Shown: positions 17,534 through 25,785 of the stretch, in pieces
Numbering within the stretch: the stretch's first letter is position 1
Layout: every line of letters begins with the position of its first letter
NCBI RefSeq assembly: GCF_028767025.1
Contig: NZ_JAJQXX010000018.1
Span: forward strand, 1-42,843
Origin: Blautia sp. XA-2221
Lineage (GTDB): Bacteria; Bacillota; Clostridia; Lachnospirales; Lachnospiraceae
DNA length: 42,843 bases
Direction: 5' to 3'
Position numbers and translations under genes: made by a program
The notes under the pieces: model-generated
Told to the model about the DNA's origin: nothing
Databases searched by the model: none
Seen by the model: the letters and a program-made list of their open reading frames with translations, nothing else

Positions 17534-18502
17534 TTATTCCTGAACAGGGATTTCATATCCCCATTCCTTTCTGATCCCATCCATAATCTCCATTACACGA
17601 ATTGTTTCTTCATGGGGCATTTCTTCACATTCCAGCTCACCGTTTTCAAGTGCACGTACACACGCTTCCACCTCATACTCATACCCGGTAATCTGTTCAG
17701 GAGGAAGATAGGAAGCGATTTCCTGGTACTGGTCATTAAATACTGTGATTTTTTCCGGATTATTGATATTGGTGATCTCTATGTATCCCTTTGTTCCAAA
17801 AATTGCGCCTGCACGATTAAGAGCGCCATGAACGTTACACTGCATAGACGCTGTTTTTCCGTCCGGAAAAATCATATCTATATTATCGATCATATCGACA
17901 CCGTTTCTAAAAACAGCCGATGTATGAATTTCCGCATCCTTTTCTCCAAATACCATTCTGGCAAAATTCACAAGATAAACGCCTACGTCAAGAAGAGCGC
18001 CCCCTGCAAGTTTTGGATCCCAGATTCTTGTAACCTGACTGAGTTCATACCCCAGATTGGCAGAAAGAGAGGTGACTTCTCCGATCACACCGCTGTCAAT
18101 AATGTCATTGATCATTTTTCTTGACGGCATATATCTTGTCCATATAGCTTCCGTAAGAAAAAGCTTTTTCTCATGGGCAACAGAAAATAACTCTCTTGCC
18201 TGTTCCGCATTTACCGTAAAAGATTTTTCACAGAGTACATTTTTTCCTGCTTCCAGACACATTTTCACACATTTATAATGATGAGAATGAGGTGTTGCAA
18301 TATAAACCAGATCCACCTGCGGATCCTCAAGCATTTCTTCATAAGATCCATATGCCCGGGTAAATCCATACTGAGCGGCAAAAGTCTCTGCCCTATCCTG
18401 ATCTCTGGCCGCAATGGCATATGCTTCTACTTTCTCCATTTTTATAATTGTTGCCGCCATTTTATTTGCAATAGCTCCGGCTCCCATAATCGCCATTTTC
18501 AT
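17534..18502 (-). CDS. Gfo/Idh/MocA family NAD(P)-dependent oxidoreductase
   Basis: A 322-residue two-domain dehydrogenase. The N-terminal Rossmann fold begins with AIMGAGAIANKMAATI (GxGxxA). The usual EKP signature reads CEKSFTVN, with Lys kept and Pro replaced by Ser. The C-terminal sandwich contains LTEAIWTRYMPSR and GGALLDVGVYLVNFA, a form close to the dihydrodiol dehydrogenase / D-xylose dehydrogenase branch. Substrate cannot be read from sequence. Within this operon it could oxidise a polyol or aldose (for example L-arabitol- or xylitol-like compounds, or reverse reduction) to bring a further substrate into the L-xylulose route; this is inference. It is 20 bases after lyxK. Confidence 0.85.
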   Translation of the reverse strand: MKMAIMGAGAIANKMAATIIKMEKVEAYAIAARDQDRAETFAAQYGFTRAYGSYEEMLEDPQVDLVYIATPHSHHYKCVKMCLEAGKNVLCEKSFTVNAEQARELFSVAHEKKLFLTEAIWTRYMPSRKMINDIIDSGVIGEVTSLSANLGYELSQVTRIWDPKLAGGALLDVGVYLVNFARMVFGEKDAEIHTSAVFRNGVDMIDNIDMIFPDGKTASMQCNVHGALNRAGAIFGTKGYIEITNINNPEKITVFNDQYQEIASYLPPEQITGYEYEVEACVRALENGELECEEMPHEETIRVMEIMDGIRKEWGYEIPVQE

Positions 18503-18522
18503 TATGTTTCTTGCCTCCTGTA

Positions 18523-20037
18523 TCAGTTTTTAAAATATTCCCATGCTCCCGAAAGGCCGTCTATTACAGCCCTGTATGCCGCATATTTTCTCTCGTAGAT
18601 TTCTTTATATTCCGGTCTTGGATATACAGTTTTTGTTATTGTTACCGTACGGCTGACAGCATCCTGATAATCCTTATATATGCCGGCTGCAATTCCCGCT
18701 GCCATAGCCGCGCCCTGAGCGCCCAGTTCCTTATCTCCCACAACATCAATGGGAATCTGAAGTGCATCTGCAAAAATCTGAACCCATACATCTGAATTGG
18801 CAGCCCCTCCGGACAGCCGGATACTCTTTGGCGCTGTTCTGTTTCTCAGAAGCTTTTTCACATGGGTCACATGAGAAAATACAATCCCCTCATAAACCGC
18901 CCGGAGCATATGCTTTTTGTTGTGATAGGCAGTCAGACCCACAAAAGTTCCCTTTGCAAGAGCATCTTCATTTGACCCGTTAAGAAATGGAAGAAAAATC
19001 ACATTATTATCCTGAGGTTCTATAGAAGATACCCACTCATTTGTAATATCATAGACGGAACCACCTCGTTCCTCTATCTCTGCCTTTTCATAATTCATTA
19101 GGTTGCGGATAAACCACTCCATATTTCCGGCTGACGTAGGACTGCTTTCCTCGATCAGGAAATATCCCGGCATACAGAACATGGAATTCAAATCAACGGT
19201 TCCATTTGTCACTGGCTTCTTTCCAATAAATTCATTAATGCTCCAGGTTCCGGCAATCATACACATCTGTTCTTCATCTGAAAGTCCTGACGCAATACCA
19301 CAGGCATTTACATCAAACATTCCTGCTGCAACTGGTGTTCCTTCCGGAAGCAACGTCTGTTCACTGGCTTCTCTGGTCACATATCCACAAATCTCTGCCG
19401 AATATTTCAGAGGAGGGAGCTTGTCATAACAATCCTCCAGCCCGTACAGAGCCATCAGCTCTCTGTCATGCTGTTTTGTTACCATATTCACAAGATTTCC
19501 GCCTGAACAATCTGTATATTCACTGTAGGCTTCTCCGGTCAGCATATACCGGATATAATCCTTTACTGCAAAAATATATTTCGTGCGCTCCAGAACCTCC
19601 GGCTGATTATCTCTGAACCAGGCCAGAAGACTTACCGGTTGAACTGCAAGAATTTCCTGAAAAGTTTTTTCGTAAACTTTTTTATTAACTCCATCTCGAT
19701 ACCATTTTTCCACCTGTTCCCAGGCTCTTGTGTCCGTGGACATGATACCGTTGTAAGAGGGTTTTCCATCATAACCGACCATATAAAGTCCTTTTCCCGC
19801 ACCGGAAAAAGAAACACCTGCAATATCCGAAGGATCAATTTCACTTTTTTCTATCGCCTGACGAACAGCCTGTGCATTTACCTTCCACAGTTCATTCAGA
19901 TCCTTTTCTGTGTATCCTGGTTTTGGTGTCAGAGTTTCTGTTGGAACACTGGCAACTGAAATCTGATTTCCCTCTTCATCAAAAATGGCAGCCTTTGAAA
20001 AGGTTCCTCCGTTATCAATTCCTACCAAATACTTCAT
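18523..20037 (-). CDS. lyxK: L-xylulose kinase-like FGGY carbohydrate kinase
   Basis: A 504-residue FGGY kinase, of normal length. Phosphate-1 motif: LVGIDNGGTFSKAAIFD. Other marks are FSGAGKGLYMVGYDG, VAAGMFDVNACGIASG, IAGTWSINEF, SSPTSAGNMEWFIRNLM, IFLPFLNGSNED, YEGIVFSHVTHVKKLL and RLSGGAANSDVWVQIFADAL. Several of these are unusually close to what I remember of E. coli LyxK (its KGLFLL, ASPTSSGNLEWF, FLPFLYGSN, YEGVVFSHMTHL segments), more than to xylulokinase or ribulokinase. The reaction expected is ATP-dependent phosphorylation of L-xylulose (and maybe 3-keto-L-gulonate). Genes for the next two steps follow directly. Start 20037 has GGAGG; the 25-codon extension upstream is unsupported. 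Confidence 0.88.
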   Translation of the reverse strand: MKYLVGIDNGGTFSKAAIFDEEGNQISVASVPTETLTPKPGYTEKDLNELWKVNAQAVRQAIEKSEIDPSDIAGVSFSGAGKGLYMVGYDGKPSYNGIMSTDTRAWEQVEKWYRDGVNKKVYEKTFQEILAVQPVSLLAWFRDNQPEVLERTKYIFAVKDYIRYMLTGEAYSEYTDCSGGNLVNMVTKQHDRELMALYGLEDCYDKLPPLKYSAEICGYVTREASEQTLLPEGTPVAAGMFDVNACGIASGLSDEEQMCMIAGTWSINEFIGKKPVTNGTVDLNSMFCMPGYFLIEESSPTSAGNMEWFIRNLMNYEKAEIEERGGSVYDITNEWVSSIEPQDNNVIFLPFLNGSNEDALAKGTFVGLTAYHNKKHMLRAVYEGIVFSHVTHVKKLLRNRTAPKSIRLSGGAANSDVWVQIFADALQIPIDVVGDKELGAQGAAMAAGIAAGIYKDYQDAVSRTVTITKTVYPRPEYKEIYERKYAAYRAVIDGLSGAWEYFKN

Positions 20038-20139
20038 ACTTTTCCTCCTGCTATAGACACAGCCCGGAATACTTACTTTTCCTGGCATTCCGGGCTGTCT
20101 CTGAAACAACACTGTATATAACAGCTTTTACTTTACGTC

Positions 20140-21444
20140 TTATTTTTCCGGCACTTCCTGCGGTACGCCCGGACAATTTGGTCCGAAATGCTTTAATACA
20201 ACAAGAGGTTCTACCTGACTGGTATTTGTAATAGTAACGCCTTTTACTGCAGCCTGCTCAGAAACAAAAAATTCATCTGTACTCTGCTGTCCAAAGTGAA
20301 GAAGTGTAGGCGCTTCTGCATCATAAACTCCAAATTTTCCATGCCCCTGAACAAAAATACATCCATATGCAGCTCCGTCACTGATGGTCACTGTCTGTCC
20401 CGGATTAACAGTCAGTTCCTTTGCTGCAATGTATGGATTCGCATAGGTTATCCACTTCTGAACATACTGCTCTGTCTCTGTTTCCACAACCGGTCTGCGG
20501 AAATAATGCTTTCTGTAATGAGGATCCACATTCTTCTCCCAGTCAAGAAGCTTAAATACGTCCTCCACATCTTTTTTATCCTCAGGAAGTTCTTCATCCA
20601 GCATTTCAGGCGGATAAACTTCTCCGGAAACAATATTTTCATAAACAGAGTTTACATCAGAATTCCACTGAGGCTCATATGTCAGAACAGAAGCCGGCGC
20701 ATGAATCACACCTGCCGGAGTGTACCAGCCTGTTCCCAGCTCAATCCTGTAAGCTCTTGAAAGATCAGTAATTCTGGTATCATCATCTTCAAAACTTCTG
20801 ATCCGGTCTTTGATTTCCTCCGGATCTACATCCGGATCAAATCCAAAGTATGTATAATTGGCTTCCCCAAAATAATTGTTCAACTGTTTTGGGAAATAAT
20901 AACATTCCGGTTTTCCAAGCTTGTCTACTCGCGCTGCGTCTTCAAAAGTCAGATGAAGATGATGGAATAACGGATTTTCATTATCAAAAAACTTGGAATA
21001 CATTGGCCATCCATTATATTTCTCCATCAGTTCTTTTCCAACCAGCTCTTCTCCCAGAACCTTCACTGCATTTCTCAGTGAAAACTTCTCATCACTGTCA
21101 TAATCCACGCATACATAAGCCATACCCTCATCTGCTTTGGCTGTTTCACCGTTCTGCGCTGCGATTGTTGATGCAAACCATCTTTCAGTAATGGAACCTC
21201 TTGCCATTCCAAAAGCAAAATAATCATCTGGATGAAGTTTCAGCCTGCGTCCTGCTTTTCCAAATCTTCTGGGTACAAATGCCGGAAACAGTCGGAAAAT
21301 TCCTTCTCCTTTTTCAAATGTGGATCTGATCACACTTTCATCCTCTGTTGCATCTTTTACCACAAGATTTCCTGTTTTCTTCGCCTCAGCAAGCTTTGCG
21401 TCTAATTCTTCTCCCGCCTTAATAATCAGTTCTTTTTCTGTCAT
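20140..21444 (-). CDS. Double-cupin protein 1, candidate sugar isomerase (uncharacterised)
   Basis: A 434-residue cytoplasmic protein without signal peptide, about 45% identical by eye to cupin-2 at 25786-27000. The pattern recalls type I phosphomannose isomerase and cupin sugar isomerases: LKLHPDDYFAFG (residues 69-78), a metal-type cluster HHLH (161-164), GKPECYYFP with Glu180, and PAGVIHAP with His248. A second cupin-like barrel follows (about 345-385, KELTVNPGQTVTISDGAAYGCIFVQGHGKFG). I know no characterised family of this size and layout. D-lyxose and L-ribose isomerases are also metal cupins, so an aldose-ketose isomerase producing L-xylulose is the working guess. It is transcribed just before lyxK. 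N-terminal residues 1-45 are extra relative to cupin-2. Confidence 0.75.
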   Translation of the reverse strand: MTEKELIIKAGEELDAKLAEAKKTGNLVVKDATEDESVIRSTFEKGEGIFRLFPAFVPRRFGKAGRRLKLHPDDYFAFGMARGSITERWFASTIAAQNGETAKADEGMAYVCVDYDSDEKFSLRNAVKVLGEELVGKELMEKYNGWPMYSKFFDNENPLFHHLHLTFEDAARVDKLGKPECYYFPKQLNNYFGEANYTYFGFDPDVDPEEIKDRIRSFEDDDTRITDLSRAYRIELGTGWYTPAGVIHAPASVLTYEPQWNSDVNSVYENIVSGEVYPPEMLDEELPEDKKDVEDVFKLLDWEKNVDPHYRKHYFRRPVVETETEQYVQKWITYANPYIAAKELTVNPGQTVTISDGAAYGCIFVQGHGKFGVYDAEAPTLLHFGQQSTDEFFVSEQAAVKGVTITNTSQVEPLVVLKHFGPNCPGVPQEVPEK

Positions 21445-21502
21445 TATTTCTGCCTCCTTATTTTTCTATCCTTTTCTTTAATTCCTTGAATTCTTTTCTT
21501 GC

Positions 21503-21616
21503 CTAAAATTCTCCCTCATATTCACAGGGCGCGCCTGCCACTTTCAGGCCGCAGTTTGTAAGAAACCCGGCTGTAAAGCTTTTCAGAAAACCAAGCTCCT
21601 TATCATCAAAATGCAT
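21503..21616 (-). CDS. Possible 37-residue small protein between fucU and cupin-1
   Basis: A short frame beginning MHFDDKELGFLKSFTAG and ending with CEYEGEF lies in the 192-base gap between fucU and cupin-1. It has two cysteines, an amphipathic first half and protein-like composition. GGA is close to the ATG but there is no ideal Shine-Dalgarno; the frame stays open upstream into the fucU end, so it could also be the leftover 3' end of a lost gene or a chance frame. Function unknown. Confidence 0.35.
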   Translation of the reverse strand: MHFDDKELGFLKSFTAGFLTNCGLKVAGAPCEYEGEF

Positions 21617-21636
21617 TCCTGATAGTCCATCAACGC

Positions 21637-22065
21637 TTAGCAGACTCCTTTCTGCAGGATAATATTTCCATACCGTGATTCATCTCCTGTCTGAACGATC
21701 ACAAAAGCCTCCTCTGCAGTTTTATAAAACGGAAGTCTGTCAATAAATTCAAAATCATGAAAGGCATCATCTCTGTCATATTTTTTCAGCAGATCCCGAT
21801 AAGTTTCCCAGATTTCCGGAACCGGCTCTGTGGGAAGGTTTCTCATAAGACGTACTGGATTTTCTATAAAATTATCCAGCGGAAACAGCTGTAGCACTGC
21901 CTCAAGCAGTTCCGGGATCATAATACCGTCCATACGGATTATTTTTTTTGCATGAGCCGTCCCCGGGAAATTAGCATCTGCAATGATCAGCACATCTGAA
22001 TGTCCCATTTCCATCATAGTTTTAACCAGCTCCGGCGGAAGAATTTTGGGAATATTTCTAAGCAT
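21637..22065 (-). CDS. RbsD/FucU family sugar mutarotase
   Basis: A 142-residue protein of normal family length. MLRNIPKILPPELVKTMMEMGHSD matches the start of E. coli FucU with the catalytic-region histidine in MGHSD. DANFPGTAHAKKIIRMDG carries the second family motif (DAHFP in FucU, here DANFP), and RLPFYKTAEEAFVIVQTGDESRYGNIILQKG is the conserved C-terminus. FucU and RbsD interconvert pyranose and furanose forms or anomers of free sugars such as L-fucose or ribose. Here it should prepare the imported sugar for the isomerase or kinase. The His-to-Asn change in DANFP could affect sugar preference (inference). A 139-base gap with a strong stem-loop separates it from the binding-protein gene. 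Confidence 0.88.
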   Translation of the reverse strand: MLRNIPKILPPELVKTMMEMGHSDVLIIADANFPGTAHAKKIIRMDGIMIPELLEAVLQLFPLDNFIENPVRLMRNLPTEPVPEIWETYRDLLKKYDRDDAFHDFEFIDRLPFYKTAEEAFVIVQTGDESRYGNIILQKGVC

Positions 22066-22120
22066 ATCAGCACTCCTTTCTGCTGTTTTCCGGAAGAATA
22101 TACCGGATTTTCAGCGCACA

Positions 22121-22170
22121 AAGCACCGCCGCAAAGTCCTTTCCATTATTTTCTTTGCCAGCGGTGCCTT
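22121..22170 (-). promoter_or_regulatory. Stem-loop after the binding-protein gene (mRNA stabiliser or partial terminator)
   Basis: AAGCACCGCCGCAAAG (22121-22136) pairs with CTTTGCCAGCGGTGCCTT (22153-22170) over a 16-base loop. No T tract follows on the minus strand, so it is more likely a 3'-end protector that raises binding-protein mRNA relative to the downstream genes, as known for other ABC operons. Confidence 0.6.
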
Positions 22171-22204
22171 GCTCTTATCATTCAGGTCTTATATTCTTTT
22201 TTAC

Positions 22205-23242
22205 TTATTCAGCCTTTTCCTCTTCTGCTGCTTTTTCTTCGGTTTGTTCCTCTGTTGCTTTTTCCTTTGTTTCTGCATCATCACCGGAAATAGCTTCTAC
22301 GCCGCCTTCCAGATAAGCGTCAACATTGTCTTTTGTGATAGGACGGAATGGGATTCTTGTATCCTTTGCAATTTCTTCTCCTTTTGCTGCTGCAACTGCA
22401 ACATCAACGCCTGTAGCTCCCTGTCCTGCTGAATCCTGAAGAACACTTACTCCATAAGTTCCATCTTTTACTGCCTGTACAGCATCCTCAAGACCATCTA
22501 CACCGCCAATGATAATATCATCACGACCTGCTGCCTGAGCCGCTGAAAGAGCGCCCATACCCATATCGTCGTTTTCACAGATAATAGCCTTCAGATCTTC
22601 ACCATAAGTTGTGATCCAGTCCTCCGCAAGCGCCATTGCTTCATCACGTTTCCAGTTTGCTGTCTGAGTTGCCACAACGTCAAAATAATCCAGAAGTCCG
22701 ACCTCCTCAAATCCTGCCATTCGTCCAACCTGTCCGGACTGTCCCATAGGTCCTTCAATAATAGCTACTTTATCGCCTTCCTTCAGACCGGATTCTTCAA
22801 TAAACCATTTTCCCAGAAGCTCTCCGGATTCCTGGTCTGTACATCCTACAAACGCTGTATAATTGGTATCTCCGATATCTCCATTATCTACAATAATCGG
22901 AACGCCTGCATCATTTGCCATTCCTACTACCGGCGCGCTTCCCTCCACGCTCTGAGGAATTACTACCAGCGCATCTACGCCTGCCGCAAGAAGAGTCTCA
23001 CAGTCACTGATCTGTTTATTTACATCACCACCGGCGTCATACATCAGAAGTTCTACGCCAAGCTCTTTCGCTCTCGCCTCCGCTGCATCTGCAATTGCAG
23101 CTACAAAAGTATCTGAATTATCTTTTGAAGAAAATCCGATTTTAATGTCCGCATTGTCTTTTTCTGCGGCTGCCACATTCATTGTTCCCATAGAAGCTAC
23201 CATTGATACTGCCAGTAAACCACCGATAATCTGTTTTTTCAT
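22205..23242 (-). CDS. Ribose-type sugar ABC transporter substrate-binding protein
   Basis: A 345-residue periplasmic-binding-protein-1 (RbsB-like) protein. An export signal (MKKQIIGGLLAVSMVASMG ... AAA) ends near residue 26 but has no lipobox cysteine, unusual for a Gram-positive binding protein. The mature part shows KIGFSSKDNSDTFVAAIADAAEARA, VDALVVIPQSVEGSAPV, GVPIIVDNGDIGDTNYTAFVGCTDQESG, AIICENDDMGMGALSAAQAAG and IIIGGVDGLEDAV, all typical of the ribose/galactose/allose class. The last 25 residues are a low-complexity Glu/Lys/Ala tail. Start 23242 has CAAGGAGGAATC before it; the longer frame has none. It should deliver the pentose to the permease encoded next upstream. Confidence 0.92.
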   Translation of the reverse strand: MKKQIIGGLLAVSMVASMGTMNVAAAEKDNADIKIGFSSKDNSDTFVAAIADAAEARAKELGVELLMYDAGGDVNKQISDCETLLAAGVDALVVIPQSVEGSAPVVGMANDAGVPIIVDNGDIGDTNYTAFVGCTDQESGELLGKWFIEESGLKEGDKVAIIEGPMGQSGQVGRMAGFEEVGLLDYFDVVATQTANWKRDEAMALAEDWITTYGEDLKAIICENDDMGMGALSAAQAAGRDDIIIGGVDGLEDAVQAVKDGTYGVSVLQDSAGQGATGVDVAVAAAKGEEIAKDTRIPFRPITKDNVDAYLEGGVEAISGDDAETKEKATEEQTEEKAAEEEKAE

Positions 23243-23304
23243 TTCTGATTCCTCCTTGAATAATTGTATTTTTTTATATCTGCACGATATTAAGTTCATT
23301 TTTA

Positions 23305-24252
23305 TTAATTTTTCTTTCCCTTTGTTCTCATATCAAGAAATACTGCAATAATGATCAGAAGTCCTTTTACGATCTGCTGCCAGAAAGAATTAATGTTCAT
23401 AAGGTTCATGGAATTCTGCAGAAGTCCGAGAATTACAAAACCGCAGATAGTTCCTGTCAGGGAACCAATACCTCCATTCATGCTGGTTCCGCCAATCGCT
23501 GTCGCCGCAATGGCATCCATCTCGTAAGACTCTCCTGCAGTGGGCTGTCCGGAACTGATACGCGCTGCCAGGATCAGACCAACCATCCATGCGCATACAG
23601 AAGACAAAACATAAACCATTAACTGAACTCTCTGAGTCCGTACACCGGAAAGCTTTGCCGCATTAATGTTTCCGCCGATTGCAAATACGTAACGTCCAAA
23701 CGTTGTCATTGTCAAAATGATCATTCCGATCACACAGAAAATTACAAGAAGGATGATCGGTACCGGTATCCCCAGGAAATTTCCCTGGCCGATCACCTTA
23801 AAGGACGGATCCGAAATTGTATAAGGTTTTCCATTGGAATATACCTGTGCGAACCCTCTTCCAATAGTCATTGTTGATAACGTTGCAATAAACGGCTGAA
23901 ATCCCACATAAGAAATCAACCAGCCATTAATAGCTCCACAGACCATGGAAATTGCCAGCGCTGCAAGGCTTGCAAGAAACCAGTTTGTACCGCTCTGTAA
24001 AAGAGAGCCTACAATAACGCCTGTAATAGCAACTACAGAACCTACGGAAAGGTCAATGCCTCCTGTCAGAATAACAAATGTCATACCTACTGCCAGAATA
24101 CCGTTAATGGAAATCTGCCTCAGAATGTTTATAATGTTCTGACTTGTCAAAAATACATCTGATGTTATACTCATAAAAATAATGATAATAAGAGCCACAA
24201 ACACAAGACCAAACTGCCTCAGAATTTTGCCCATATCTTTTTTCTGTGCCAT
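23305..24252 (-). CDS. Ribose-type ABC transporter permease (RbsC-like)
   Basis: A 315-residue integral membrane protein with eight to ten hydrophobic segments, beginning LVFVALIIIIFMSITSDVF. Family marks are the SINGILAVGMTFVILTGGIDLSVGSVVAI segment, IATLSTMTIGRGFAQVYSNG, GRYVFAIGGNINAAKLSGV (the EAA-like loop that touches the ATPase) and AIAATAIGGTSMNGGIGSL. It forms the channel of the sugar importer. Start 24252 lies two bases past the ATPase stop and has GGAGGAGAATAAA in front; the apparent start at 24267 overlaps that site and is rejected. Confidence 0.94.
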   Translation of the reverse strand: MAQKKDMGKILRQFGLVFVALIIIIFMSITSDVFLTSQNIINILRQISINGILAVGMTFVILTGGIDLSVGSVVAITGVIVGSLLQSGTNWFLASLAALAISMVCGAINGWLISYVGFQPFIATLSTMTIGRGFAQVYSNGKPYTISDPSFKVIGQGNFLGIPVPIILLVIFCVIGMIILTMTTFGRYVFAIGGNINAAKLSGVRTQRVQLMVYVLSSVCAWMVGLILAARISSGQPTAGESYEMDAIAATAIGGTSMNGGIGSLTGTICGFVILGLLQNSMNLMNINSFWQQIVKGLLIIIAVFLDMRTKGKKN

Positions 24253-24253
24253 T

Positions 24254-25762
24254 TTATTCTCCTCCAAATGCTAAATTCATAATTGTCTGCTGAGACTGCG
24301 CTTCCTGACCCTCCAGCTCGCCTCTGATCTTGCCGCCTGACATAACTATGATCCTGTCACTCATTCCAATCAATTCAGGCATTTCTGAGGAAATCATTAT
24401 AATTGCAATTCCCTGTTCTGCCAGTCCAACCATGATCTTATATATAGCAGCCTTGGCACCTACGTCAATTCCTCTGGTAGGTTCGTCCATAATAAGCACT
24501 TTGGGGTCTGACAGCAGGCATTTTGCAAGCACAACCTTCTGTTGATTTCCACCGGAAAGACTTGATACCAGATCATCAATACCATTCATTTTTGTAGACA
24601 TCTTTTCTGTATATTCAGATGCCATCTTTTTTTCTTTTATTTTCTGGATAAAGGATGCACTTGAAAGCTTGTCAAAGTTCTGAAGCGATACATTTTCCTT
24701 AATACTCCGGCAAAGTACTAATCCAAGTTCTTTTCTGTCCTCAGAAGCCATGACAATATGATGTCTGATCGCATCATGAGGATGTCTGATCGATATTTGT
24801 TGTCCGTCCAGATAAATTTCTCCTGTATCAAGAGGATCATATCCCACCAGAGATTTCATTACCTCACTTCGTCCGGCGCCTACAAGACCTGCCATACCGA
24901 GGATTTCTCCTGCATGCACTTTCAGATTTACGTTTTCAAAAACGCCTTTTCTGGTAAAATTTTTCAGTTCCAGTACAACTTCACCTTTTTGGGCGGTGTT
25001 TCTCGGATATCCCCCTTCCAGCTCACGTCCTACCATCATGTTTATAAGCTGTTCTCTGGATGCATCTGCAACTTTCACGCATCCTATAAACTGTCCGTCA
25101 CGAAGAACAGAAACACGGTCAGCCAGCTGGAATACCTCTTCCATACGATGAGAAATATAAATAATTCCCACATCTTTTTTCCGAAGACTGTCAATAATCT
25201 CAAAAAGTGTCTCCGTCTCTTTTTCCGAAAGAGATGAGGTAGGTTCATCCATAATAATGACTTTTGAATTATAAGAAACAGCCTTAATAATTTCCATCAT
25301 CTGAATCTGTGCAATATTCAGATCCTTCATTTTCATAGATGGTCTGATAAACTGCTCCAGATTATATTCTTCAAGAAGCTCCTGTGTTTTCCTGTTTAAC
25401 TCTTTCTTATCTACAAAAGGCAGACCTTTTATTTTTTTCTGTTCCCTGCCAAGAAATACATTCTCTGCAACTGTCATCTCCGGAATCGGACTCAGCTCCT
25501 GATGAATCATGGATATGCCGGCATCAAGGGCATCCCTGGCTGATTTGAATTCTACTTCCTTTCCATCCAGCATTACCTTTCCTGCATCTTTTGTATAAAT
25601 ACCCATGATAATCTTCATTAATGTGGATTTTCCTGCACCATTCTCTCCCATCAGTGCATGAAGTTCACCGGGCTCAATACACAATTCTGCGCCATTAAGA
25701 ACAGTCACTCCGGAGAAAGATTTCATAATTCCTGTGGCTTCCAGTACGTATTTACCTGCCAA
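24254..25762 (-). CDS. Ribose-type ABC transporter ATPase with two nucleotide-binding domains (RbsA-like)
   Basis: A 502-residue tandem ATPase. The first domain has Walker A GENGAGKSTLMK (about residue 39), Q loop ISMIHQELS and Walker B VIIMDEPTSSL. The second has the degenerate Walker A GLVGAGRSEVM, signature LSGGNQQKVVLAK and Walker B VLIMDEPTRGID. This is the RbsA/MglA/XylG layout of sugar importers. The start codon is TTG at 25760-25762, chosen because AAAGGAGGAGAAGAAT directly precedes it. The gene is 23 bases after cupin-2 and overlaps nothing; the permease begins one base after its stop. Confidence 0.94.
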   Translation of the reverse strand: MAGKYVLEATGIMKSFSGVTVLNGAELCIEPGELHALMGENGAGKSTLMKIIMGIYTKDAGKVMLDGKEVEFKSARDALDAGISMIHQELSPIPEMTVAENVFLGREQKKIKGLPFVDKKELNRKTQELLEEYNLEQFIRPSMKMKDLNIAQIQMMEIIKAVSYNSKVIIMDEPTSSLSEKETETLFEIIDSLRKKDVGIIYISHRMEEVFQLADRVSVLRDGQFIGCVKVADASREQLINMMVGRELEGGYPRNTAQKGEVVLELKNFTRKGVFENVNLKVHAGEILGMAGLVGAGRSEVMKSLVGYDPLDTGEIYLDGQQISIRHPHDAIRHHIVMASEDRKELGLVLCRSIKENVSLQNFDKLSSASFIQKIKEKKMASEYTEKMSTKMNGIDDLVSSLSGGNQQKVVLAKCLLSDPKVLIMDEPTRGIDVGAKAAIYKIMVGLAEQGIAIIMISSEMPELIGMSDRIIVMSGGKIRGELEGQEAQSQQTIMNLAFGGE

Positions 25763-25785
25763 AATTCTTCTCCTCCTTTAAGTCT

